From Hanleya hanleyi (Eukaryota > Mollusca > Polyplacophora > Lepidopleurida > Hanleyidae), in the NCBI GenBank assembly GCA_036873755.1, contig JAVTVY010057082.1, positions 1-64,000 of the forward strand: a stretch of 64,000 nucleotides of DNA, read 5' to 3'. The notes beneath the pieces are model-generated. The model was not told where the DNA came from, searched no databases, and worked only from the letters and a program-made list of their open reading frames with translations. A program made the translations under genes and the position numbers. This document shows, piece by piece, positions 1 through 9,443 of this stretch; position 1 is the stretch's first letter, and every line of letters starts with the position of its first letter.

Positions 1-349
1 CCTGAAACCGATTAATACAACATCAACACAGTTATTTGATATCAATAGATGTAGAGGGAAAATACATTTGATTCACATTCAATTGTAAACTCTATTATCC
101 AGGAAATTGGTTTATTTCCAATTGTATAACCTATCTCCATATCCACGGTAATACAGCATAAAGAAATCACACACAACTTAATATTGACCATAACTGAAAA
201 TTTATTTTGTCAGAATAAAATCAATGTCAGAGAATAGATATACCAGGCAGTACATTTAATTAAGATTTGTTTTCAACATAACATATTAATTTACTTCATT
301 GCTGTGTAAGTTTACATGTGGAATGATCTCCACATATTTTGATACTTAC

Positions 350-453
350 CATCCACTGTGTGTCCATATAGGCAAGATCTCGGATCACTTGTCTTGACCA
401 TCCACCCGAGATGGTTAAATACATCAAATACACCATGACGTTCATATAAGTAT
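350..453 (-). CDS. internal exon of an unrecognised protein-coding gene
   Basis: A 104-nt exon read on the minus strand. It is preceded by a T-rich tract ending in CCAACACAG (acceptor) and followed by GTAAGTATC, a near-perfect donor. One frame is open across it and encodes 34 residues including YERHGVFDVFNHLGWMVK and SDPRSCLYGHTVD. The opening nucleotide completes a split codon (phase 2 intron) and one nucleotide is left over at the 3' end (phase 1 intron). It joins in frame to the candidate first exon at 935-1005. I do not recognise the family. Composition and splice signals stand out from the AT-rich surroundings, so I judge it a genuine host exon. The next exon would lie at lower coordinates or beyond the window edge. 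Confidence 0.55.
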
Positions 454-934
454 CTGTGTTGGCAAAAAAAAGAATAAAAAATTAATTTGTTTTGTATTCA
501 TGTAATGCACAATTTTATTTTATTGAAAATATATTATTCAATTGTTATTCAATAGTAATTAGGCCTACACTATATTCCAAATAATATTTGTAATATTATG
601 TTCAGTCAGAACCTGTATTACTTCGAACTAATTGCTCCCCTTTCCTATAATTAAATAACCTCCATAAGTTTAATGTCTTTTTAAAATGTGTACAAATCTG
701 GGGGGAGTGGCAGTGTTTCACGTAATTGCCATTTGTAGAAGGCGCACATGTTCCATATAGAGGGATAGCCTGGCTGATGGCTGTTCTGTCTGACGATTTG
801 CTTCCCTCGTATTTTTACATAGAGATGATCGTCATTTCTCTCCATTATTTTTGAAACCAGAGCAAATTACTGAAGTGAAAATTATTTAAATATCCAAGGA
901 ACATGAACGAACGTAATGATCGTGAATGATTCAC

Positions 935-1005
935 TGTAGTTTTCCAGTTTGAGCCGAGACCGTAATGAGGTCACGCACATGTCGGCTGGCGTTGGTAGTC
1001 GCCAT
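935..1005 (-). CDS. candidate first coding exon of the same gene
   Basis: On the minus strand an ATG sits in the context TTCAAGATGGCGAC, the YY1-type start-codon context common in housekeeping genes. The frame reads MATTNASRHVRDLITVSAQ and continues to TGKL, then two nucleotides (CA) before a donor-like GTGAAT. Those two bases plus the first base of the exon at 350-453 make CAA, so the two exons join in frame; without splicing the frame stops at TGA four bases later. The donor is weak (A at -1), which is the main doubt. The intron would be 481 bp (454-934). The product is not recognised. Confidence 0.42.
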
Positions 1006-1400
1006 CTTGAATATATCGTTTTGAAGCGGGGAGAGAAAGTATCGCTTCAGAAAATGAATTTTTAACAATGGCCTTCGTCGGAAATATCAGCCCAAATCAA
1101 GACAGATGACAAGTTCAACCTTCGGACTTTAAGAATATATATTCCGATTAGCGAAATATTACCTTGCGAGTCGGGAAACGGCTCACTTATCAAGAAGATC
1201 CGCCTTTGAACACTCCGCTACGGCCCGTGTGGAAAAAATTACGTCATCGAGGAGATTCCCGCCATAGTATAGGGGATTCCCTAGAAAATGACACGTAATT
1301 CAATGAAATCGAGGCTCAAAGGCCGGTGTTTTAGGCCAAGAGGAAACCCCCATCTTTTCCGGTTCGCGGTACCGTGAGGAACGGATTACCGCATCATGCG
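1006..1400 (-). promoter_or_regulatory. probable promoter and 5' leader of the left-edge gene
   Basis: This stretch is richer in GC and CpG than its surroundings and lies directly upstream of the ATG at 1005. It contains a CRE-like TTACGTCATC (1239-1248), an E2F-like TTCCCGCC (1256-1263) and an ETS-like TTTTCCGG (1355-1362). No TATA box is visible. Such a set is typical of a broad, TATA-less promoter, but each site is short and could occur by chance. Confidence 0.3.
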
Positions 1401-1621
1401 CTAGTCCAAAACAATTTTTTAATAGCAGTACAACAAACACAGCACAACAAGAGATAGAGAATAATTTATTTGTTTCCAAATTTTATTTTAACAGTAAGAA
1501 TAAACTGAACAAGTCTAAACCATGCAAACTTTGTTAAAATGAAAGTGACAGTTTTCTTCAACATATTGACATTTTCGCCGGCTAAAACGCCGCCATATTG
1601 AATCTCAATGAACTCCCTATT

Positions 1622-2365
1622 AGTATATGTGTACAGTTTCATATCAGATTTAGGTAGGATACATACGTGCACAGTTTGGTATGATTAGGTGCCTTACACT
1701 GAGGGTCGCTGGTCCGATCCCGCTCCAGACTCAACCAATTTTCTGCACTAGAATCTGTGCTATTAAGTTAGGATACATATATGTACAGTTCGGTATCAGA
1801 TTAAGTTAGGATTCATAATTGCTCAGTTTAGTACCGACCAGATTAAGTTAGGATACATACTTGTACATTTTAGTACCAGATTAAGTTAGGATATATATAC
1901 ATGTACAGTTTGATACCGACCAGATTAAGTTAGGATACAAACTTGTACAGGTTGATACCAGATTAAGTTAGGATACTTATCTGTACAGTTTGGTACCAGA
2001 TTAAGTTAGTACATGTGTACAGTTTGGTACCAGATTAAGTTAGTGTACCTGCACAGCTAGGTACCAGATTAAGTTAGTGTACCTGCACAGCTAGGTACCA
2101 GATTAAGTTAGTGTACCTGTATAGTTTGGTACCAGATTAAGTTAGGCTACATACATGTACAGTTTGGTACCAGATTAAATTAGGCTGCATACATGTGGAG
2201 TTCAGTACAAACTTAAGTTAGGATACATATGTGTACAGCTTTGTACAAGATTAAGCTAGTATATATGTTTAGTTTGGTACCATATTAAGTAAGGATACTT
2301 TCATGTACAGCTCAGTACCAGCTTAAGTAGTGGAATTGTATGCATAGTTTTGTACCAGATTTTAG
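1622..2365. repeat. diverged tandem repeat, about 34-44 bp unit, roughly 16 copies
   Basis: Copies follow the pattern GATACATACATGTACAGTTT then GGTACCAGATTAAGTTAG. Unit length varies because some copies carry an extra GACC after GGTACC or lack part of the GATACAT segment. Two adjacent copies (around 2039-2106) are identical. The array is non-coding; stop codons occur in all frames. Confidence 0.85.
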
Positions 2366-2839
2366 TCAGTGGTCACCCCCCCATAAACTCAGTCTTGATA
2401 AATTAATATCTTATCAACACCCTTCCATTGTATATGCCACTGCAAGATCTCACTTTCTTGCACTAACACGAGCTTCCGTCTCTCATCATCCCTTCCGTCT
2501 TGGTGGAAGGGACGGTGCTGTTGAACACACAGGCTTTTTCACTGGCATATCCAAATTTGTGCACAATGTGTTCAAATATTTTGATGTCATCAGCTCTGCA
2601 GATGGCATGGCATCAGCTTGTTCTATAATACAGCTTTGTGTTGACTGCTGTGACTGATATTTAATTCTAACCATTAGTCCTACTGGAGGTGGTCATCCTC
2701 TCACTGGAGGTGGTCGGTGGTCATCCTCTCTCTTTTTTCCCCAACAACATGTGGAAAGTACAGTGCCCAGTCATTGTTACTGTCTGTCATAAAGCTATTA
2801 AAGCGATTCAACCACTAGTGAAAGAATCGGCTCCTGGCC

Positions 2840-3190
2840 AACTGTTGCACTCGCAATTTCATCTACCTATTGACTTGCAAGAAATACTTCAAACAATATG
2901 TTGGAGAAACTAGCCGTGAATTCCACAAATGAATCATGGAACACCAATCATGTGACACCAGAAGCCTGAAACCCGATGAATCAGCTCCCAGACACTTCTG
3001 GATTACCCCGGGACATTCTCTCCTTCACATTGACTTTGAAATTGTCAGTGTTTTGAAAGTAGTCCGCTCTGATCCGCATAATCGACTTCTCAGTGCAGAA
3101 CTCTGTGACACCAGCAAGAGGTATAGTGGATTAACCAACTCTATACCAAGGTCCCGACTGATATCAATGAGAGAGATCAAATATTTCTGA
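2840..3190 (+). pseudogene. Penelope-like element remnant: GIY-YIG endonuclease domain
   Basis: Frame +2840 reads NFIYLLTCKKYFKQYVGETS followed by REFHK, a stop (TGA at 2930-2932), IMEHQ and, further on, APRHFWITPGHS, DFEIVSVL and GLTNSIPR, ending at TGA 3188-3190. The order (Y..L.C..C/Y..YVGET, R..H, HF...GH, final GL..SIP) is that of the GIY-YIG nuclease domain at the C terminus of Penelope-like retroelements. In the family this domain nicks the target DNA. The internal stop sits where an Arg codon is expected, so the copy is dead. No reverse transcriptase is recognisable upstream, so only the 3' end survives. The inverted repeat at 3355-3736 follows it and probably belongs to the same element. 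Confidence 0.6.
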
Positions 3191-3354
3191 TACACCCCTC
3201 TTTCTCTCACAAAGTTGATAGGATATTCATTTATTAAGATTGCCTGAAACTCTGATTGGCTTGACATTCTTCCACAAGCCTGGTTTTGTTCTCATTCTTC
3301 CTTTTGTTTTTCAAAATTTTCAATTAACCAATCAAGTGACGAGCAATAGAATAG

Positions 3355-3736
3355 AAACTAGAATGAAAGTAACTCCGAAAAGTGAAGTTATTGTGATATT
3401 CTATATTTCGGTAAAGGTTATACCATCGTCAGGAATATACAGGTAGCAAGATTACAAGAGTATATATACAGGGTGAATACAGTTAACCGTCCAAGCTGAA
3501 CATTCTATATACAATGGATCATAGTGAGTAGTTTTTCAAAACAATGGTCACAAAAAAAACTGCTCACTATGATCCATTGTATATAGAATGTTCAGCTTGG
3601 ACGGTTAACTGTATTCACCCTGTATATATACTCTTGTAATCTTGCTACCTGTATATTCCTGACGATGGTATAACCTTTACCGAAATATAGAATATCACAA
3701 TGACTTCACTTTTCGGAGTTACTTTCATTCTAGTTT
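3355..3736. repeat. 382-bp near-perfect inverted repeat, probable Penelope-like terminus
   Basis: Left arm 3355-3536 and right arm 3553-3736 are reverse complements over about 180 bp with only a few mismatches (for example T/C in GAAGTTATTG versus GAAGTCATTG), around a 16-bp A-rich loop. Each arm carries CTGACGA, a GGTA/TACC stem, then GAAA (right arm 3659-3685 on plus; left arm 3406-3432 on minus), resembling a hammerhead ribozyme core. Penelope-like elements commonly end in inverted or tandem pseudo-LTRs carrying hammerheads, which fits the GIY-YIG remnant ending 165 bp upstream. The inverted repeat itself is certain; its assignment is inference. Confidence 0.8.
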
Positions 3737-3797
3737 ATATGAAACTAATCTGTGGGACATCTGGATAATAGAATAGAAGCTTCACCACATTACTTAC

Positions 3798-4026
3798 TTG
3801 ATTGTCCAAGATAATGTTCTATATGATATATTAATTGTTATTCCTTTCTTTCTGTTCCACAGGTAGTGGGCGGGGAGCTGGGTGGAGTCAATAAATGTGG
3901 ACGCTGGTTTAGTTGTTTCTTTCTTCTCAGTCTTTGGGTTGTATACATCGTACTCTCCAGTCTTCGGGCATACGATATCATTGTATGGTGATGCAGACGA
4001 GTGTACATATATCAGAACTTCTAAAG
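3798..4026 (-). CDS. isolated exon candidate, unrecognised
   Basis: A 229-nt stretch open on the minus strand between TTTATACAG (acceptor-like) and CAA|GTAAGT (strong donor). It encodes about 75 residues, including SPYNDIVCPKTGEYDVYNPK and STQLPAHYLWNRKK, hydrophilic and protein-like. The frame stops within two codons past the donor (TAA), as expected for an exon. The acceptor has a poor pyrimidine tract. On the opposite strand the same DNA reads as a less plausible hydrophobic frame. It could be part of a host gene or of an old mobile element; I cannot name it. Confidence 0.3.
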
Positions 4027-4029
4027 CTG

Positions 4030-4890
4030 TATAAATTTGCATATTCTTATGCAAAGATCAGTTTGTATTGAGTATGCTATGAGATCTGAGAGACAAGAAT
4101 GGATTTGGGAGGGAAATTTATGCATTCAAACTGGATATTCAACTAATATGATGTCTAAGCCAGTTTTCTCACTGATTGAATTAAGGTCAGAAGAGGATAA
4201 ATATGAATGTTTTAAATTCATAAAATATGTATTAACCCATTGTAAATAAGCACCAAAAGTATGCCAAAATGAGATGGATATATGTAATGGTCTACTGTAG
4301 ATAAAGTTGCATATGATTATTGTTCTTATGCTACTGTTTCTAAAATGGGTTTACTTCATAGCTATCTCTAGAAGGGCAGCTTTAATGAACTGTTATAAAA
4401 ACTCCAAATTACCATAGCCAGGATTGGAATTCTTGCAGTTGTTTTGTTTATTGCATAACAATACCCAGATCGGATAAATTTTTATTATAATGTCCTGTTG
4501 TTATGTTATAGTATTATAATGTAATATATCCAGTTCCGGCGTTTTGAATGTTTCACAAATATATTGCTTCCAGTACATGGATGGACCAATGAAATTCTCT
4601 CTTTTTGAAAGTAGTTCCATGGTGCATTTGAGTTCTATAGATGTCCATTGGAAAAAGATTTGCACTCTCTGTTTTTTGGTCAAATGACTAAGACGAAAAT
4701 ACTTTATTCATCATCACAGTTTGTTATAATAAAGTAACAACCTGCCATAAAATCGAGAAGACTGGAAGTGAGCTATCACTGCAGACAGTTACTTGTGATA
4801 TCAAATTTTGTACAAATTGCAAGTGAAAAGCTTCGTTGGCAGCAGCAAGCCTGTGTACAAAAACTCACAAGAATACAACAAGTTTTTTTT
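4030..4890. other. AT-rich spacer
   Basis: No splice-bounded open frame, RNA gene or clear repeat was seen. It ends in a run of eight T residues at which the next mobile element begins. Confidence 0.5.
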
Positions 4891-5840
4891 AGCTCATCTG
4901 GGCCAAAGGCCCGATGGGCTAATGTCATGGATTGTCGTCCGTAAACATCTTCTTCTCTGAAACCGCTTGGCCGATTAAGCTGAAACTTGGCATGCATGTT
5001 CCTCCCAATGAGTACACCAGAATTTGTTCATGCGGTGTCGATCAGATTTTAAATATGGCTGCCATGGTGGCCATCTTGGATTTCCCCATGAAAGTTTGTT
5101 ATCGCGATTTCTCGGGAACTACTGCATGGATCTTTCTCAAATTTGGTATACAGGTCCCCCTTGAGGTCTAGTTGTGCAAGATACCTTTTCTGCTTCGATT
5201 CGAAAATCCAATATGGCCACCAGGCGGCCATATTGAAATTCCCCATGAAACTTTATCGCGATTTCTCAGGAACCACTGCATGGATCTTTCTCAGATTTGG
5301 TATGCAGGTTCCCCTTGGGGTCTAGTTGTGCAAGATACCTTTTGTGGTCTGATTCATAAATCCAATATGGCCACCAGGTGATTTCTCAGGAAGTACTTCA
5401 TGGATCTTTCTCAGATTTGGTGCACAGGTTCCCCTTGGGGTCTAGTTGTGCAAGATACCTTTTGTGATTTTATTTGAAAATCCAATATGGCCACCAGGTG
5501 GCCATCTTGGATTTCCCCATTAAACTTTATCGCGATTTCTCGGGAACTACTGCATTGATCTTTCTCAAATTTGATACACAGGTTTCCTTTGGGGTCTAGT
5601 TGTGCAAGATACCTTTTCTGGTCCGATTCGAAAATCCAATATGGCCTCCAGGCGGCCATCTTCAATTTTCCCATGAACTTTGTTATCATGAAATCTCAGG
5701 AAATTACTGCATGGATCATTTAGTGTTCAGGGGGAACAACACAAGTTAGAACCTCATCTATTGCAGTTCTTTAGTAAAAATTTCTTACAGCTACTTTCGC
5801 CAGTTACAGCCAGATGAGCTACAGTGCCGTGGCACTATCT
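4891..5840 (+). mobile_element. Helentron-derived (HINE-like) non-autonomous element, copy 1
   Basis: It starts after a T run with AGCTCATCTGG followed by an inverted copy of part of the head, then a core of five or so roughly 150-bp repeats (GATTTCTCAGGAAC, GGATCTTTCTCA, AATCCAATATGGCC, CCATCTTGGATTT per unit). Near the right end it has CCAGATGAGCT (5810-5820), the exact inverse of the start, then a hairpin AGTGCC-GT-GGCACT (5823-5836). Short asymmetric terminal inverted repeats, a terminal hairpin, insertion at T runs and a tandem core are the hallmarks of Helentron-associated elements in bivalves. Open frames inside the core come from the repeat's composition, not from genes. Confidence 0.7.
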
Positions 5841-6959
5841 TTTTGTGTGTATTTGTTTCTTTAATTATAACTTCAACTTTAAGGTAGGCCTATAGTGGAT
5901 TTGTTTTGTGGTTTTTCATGTTTTTATTTTCAAATTTGTAAACTATATACAATTTGATATACTCTGAAAAACATGACAGAACCTGCACTTGGCTCCTGTG
6001 CCTGAGATTTTGTCTCAACACACACATCGGCATTGTGGGCATGACGCTTTGTGATGTCATACACTATCTTAGAATTTTTATCGCATTGTGACAGCTTCTA
6101 ACGTGATGTCATTGACACCTGGTCACGTTATCTGACTTCATCTCCGTCAGTTCTCATTTTCATCTTGTTCACTAGACCGAAATGGAGAATCCAACAATAT
6201 TGGACCCTATGCAAAATACAAGACTTTTTGCGACTTGAAAAGCCTTTGGTAAATTTTGCAGGTGATCAGTTTACCCAAACAATTAAAATCATGCTACTAC
6301 CTCTTTAAGTAGCCTGGTGGAAAGTGTTTCAAAGTGATACCTCCTGAGAATAATGCATCAATTCAAGGTCATCAAAATCCAAGTTTTTAAATTGAGAAAG
6401 TCACATATAGGTAGGTATATGTAGTGTCTTTTCAGCCAGGCTTTTACATCACCTTATTGGTCATTCGAACTAATCATTTGATTGGTCAGTTCATAAAAAT
6501 CTTCTTACCTCTATTCATGTAACAATCTCATTGGACTGGTCAGTGTGGTTGGTTGAGAAATTTGATTGGCCAATCAGATGCGTTTGGTTGAAAATCAGTA
6601 TAGTTATATTAGTTTTGCAGAAGACTGGGGAAAATGTATACGGTAATTCTATTATCTGTGATGTAAACATTATTTTATTTTACTCTTTAACCCATATACA
6701 GACTTAGTTTGTGATATTTTATTTTTTTGTCAGGATGCTCTAGTGTATAATAGTCACAGTGTACTGAATTTCATGTCCATCCTTTGTTATAATTTGCCAA
6801 CCGCTAGCTGTGTATAAATTTACCTCCGATTGGCATTGTGATTTCACTCTCTAGAGTAGACCATGCTCAGTGACATTTATACCTGTTATTTGAGGGTTCT
6901 GTGAAGAAGTAAGTCAGTTTGTAAAGGTGAAATGCAACGGTTTTTAGATTTTCATTTTT
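5841..6959. other. spacer with a cluster of CCAAT-type motifs
   Basis: No gene was found. Between about 6455 and 6595 the motif ATTGG recurs four times (TTATTGGTCA, TGATTGGTCA, TCATTGGACT and the palindrome TGATTGGCCAATCA). This could be a relic of a promoter or repeat; no transcript can be attached to it. Confidence 0.4.
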
Positions 6960-8482
6960 AGCCCACCATCACCAGATGGTGGCCTGTTCAAATCGCTTTT
7001 CGTCCGCCCGTCGTCTGCCCGCGCGTAAACAATTCTTGTTATCGCGATTTCTCAGGAACTACTGCATGGATCTTTCTCAAATTTGGTACACAGGTTCCCC
7101 TTGGGGTCTAGTTGTGCAAGATCATACATTTTCTGGTCCGATTTTCAAATCCAATATGGCCACCAGGCGACCATCTTGAATTTCTCCATGAAACTCTGTT
7201 ATCGCGATTTCTCAGCAACTACTGCATGGATCTTTCTCAAATTTGGTACACAGGTTCCCCTTGAGGTCTACATGTGCAAGATACCTTTTCTGGTCCCCAT
7301 GAAACTTTGTTATCGCGATTTCTCAGGAACTACGGCATGGATCTTTCTCAAATTTGGGACACAGGTTCCCCTTGGGGTCCAGTTGTGCAACATACTTTTT
7401 CTGGTCCGATTCGAAAATCCAGTATGGCTGCCAGGCGGCCATCTTGGCTTTTTCCATGAAATTTTGTTATCGTGATTTCTCAGGAAGTACTGCATGGATC
7501 TTTCTCAAATTTGGTACTCAGATTTCCATTGGAGTCTAGTTGTGCAAGATACCTTTTTTGGTCCGATTCGAAAATCCAATATGGCCAACAGGTGGCCATC
7601 TTGAATTTCCCCATGAAATTGTGTTATTATGAATTCTCAGGAAATTACTGCATGGATCTTTCTCAAATGTGGAGTCTAGTTAAGATAACTTTTTTGCTCT
7701 GTTTTGAAAATCCAATATGGCCGCATCTTGAATTTCCCCATGAAATTGTGTTATTATGAATTCTCAGGAAATTATTGCATGGATCTTTCTCAAATGTGGA
7801 GTCTAGTTTTGCAACATACCTTTTTTGGTCCGATTCGAAAAATCCAATATGGCCACCAAGTGGCCATCTTGGATTTCCCCATGAAACTTTATCACGATTT
7901 CTCAGGATTTCTCAATTTGGTACACAGGTTCCCCTTGAGGTTCAGTTGCGCAAGATACCTTTTTTGGTCTATTTCAAAATCCAATATGGCCTAGTTGTGC
8001 AAGATACCTTTTTTGGTTCGATTCCAAAATCCAAGTTTCGCTTCAAATTAATAAGGTTTTCCCTAGTTGTGATGAGTCGGAGGATCAAACGGTGGGGCAT
8101 ATTCTATATATTGAGTATAGAGAATATCCATACCTTCACCTTCTATATCAAGGAGTTCGAATGATTCTGATTCCAATGATGACACGTGCAAAAAAAAGTA
8201 AAGGGATATTCCGGACATTCACTTTCAGACTAACTTTGCTAATTTCCCTTGTACTATAACAACCGACATCAAGTACAGTTTCTAGGAATCTTGAAACTCC
8301 TGAAACTTATAAAGATAATATCTTGGTGTTTTCCAGTGTCCCTTTTTCGATCGGTTTCGCTCAAATTCGAAATTCTGCGAAAAAAGTTACAAATCAATCG
8401 TTTGTTCTTAGTACCAGTGAACAAAAAGATCCTCTTACAATTATCGGACAATGGTGGGCGCCAAGATCCTTCAGATCTCTCG
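6960..8482 (+). mobile_element. HINE-like element, copy 2
   Basis: The head AGCCCACCAT (6960-6969) pairs with ATGGTGG seven bases on, forming a terminal hairpin, and is followed by GTCCGCCCGTC. The core has about seven units of roughly 110-158 bp (GATTTCTCAG near 7048, 7208, 7318, 7476, 7634, 7755 and 7898). A unique tail (8025-8450) leads to ATGGTGGGC (8451-8459), the inverse of the head, then a hairpin AGATC-CTTCA-GATCT (8464-8478) and the end CTCG. The same head, core, tail and terminus recur at 53585-55586, which sets both boundaries. Non-coding. Confidence 0.82.
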
Positions 8483-9443
8483 TTATATTTTATATTGGTT
8501 GAATAATGATGAAAAAATCAGTGATATTTATTCTGATGTCACGTCAGATCAGCCACATTCCGAAGCCTGAACGTTACAAGTATTGATGATACAACTGATG
8601 TCACGTCACAAAGTGTCAAACATGGGCAGAGAAGCGATACGGATTTCATTTCAGAAATCGACTGAGCTTGAGATACCAACTTTGGAGCACTTTTCCAAAG
8701 CTACTAGGAGACAAATAATTCAGATAAAATCAAACCAAGTAAAGAGGCGGATAGTTCCATCATTAACTAGCCCAGGAATAATATAAAGAGAAAAATATGA
8801 AAACCTTTGCATTCCATCTTAAATATGTCATGCTATTTTACACAAAGTTTTTTTAATGAGACACGGGCACATTACCTTCATACAAATCCCACATCTTATA
8901 ATATTCTATATCACTTTTAAAAAATATTGTCAGCCAAGAATAGCAGTTATGATTAAACTACATACTTTACTTCAATAATTTGACAGCCAGAATATTTTCG
9001 ATGATAGAACCATAATTTATCCATGACTGAAAAACAAATTTACGAAATGTTGCACAAAATATGTCAGTATTTATGTCAAAGAAATGATAGGTATTATGTT
9101 TGGTTCTGTTGAACACATTTCCTACACTCAAGATCAGGATATCTTATGCTGTATATATATGTAAGAAATTCATTGTACAAAACCATTTGTCATTTTGTTT
9201 ATAGATGTTATCATTATTTTATTTTCTTTTGACCAATTGTTTTAAATTATATTTATTGAACTACATGTATGTGTATGCGTTTGTTTGGTATGTGGCTATT
9301 ATTTATATCTCTGTTTGTTGTCCATACCGTTATACTATGGCTTTAGTACCAGATTGATCGAGTTTGTTATAGTGGTTAAGAACTTCTATTTCTGTAAGTG
9401 GATCTTCATATTTATCTGATGATTATTTTTTTTTTTCCTTTTT
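8483..9443. other. AT-rich spacer
   Basis: Nothing supportable was seen. A long T-rich run (about 9425-9443) precedes the next element. Confidence 0.5.

Noticed and set aside
1680..1735. tRNA-like stretch with GGTCCGATCCC (B-box-like) after CTTACAC
   Set aside because: No acceptor or D arm can be folded and the A box is missing; at most a relic of a tRNA-derived SINE.
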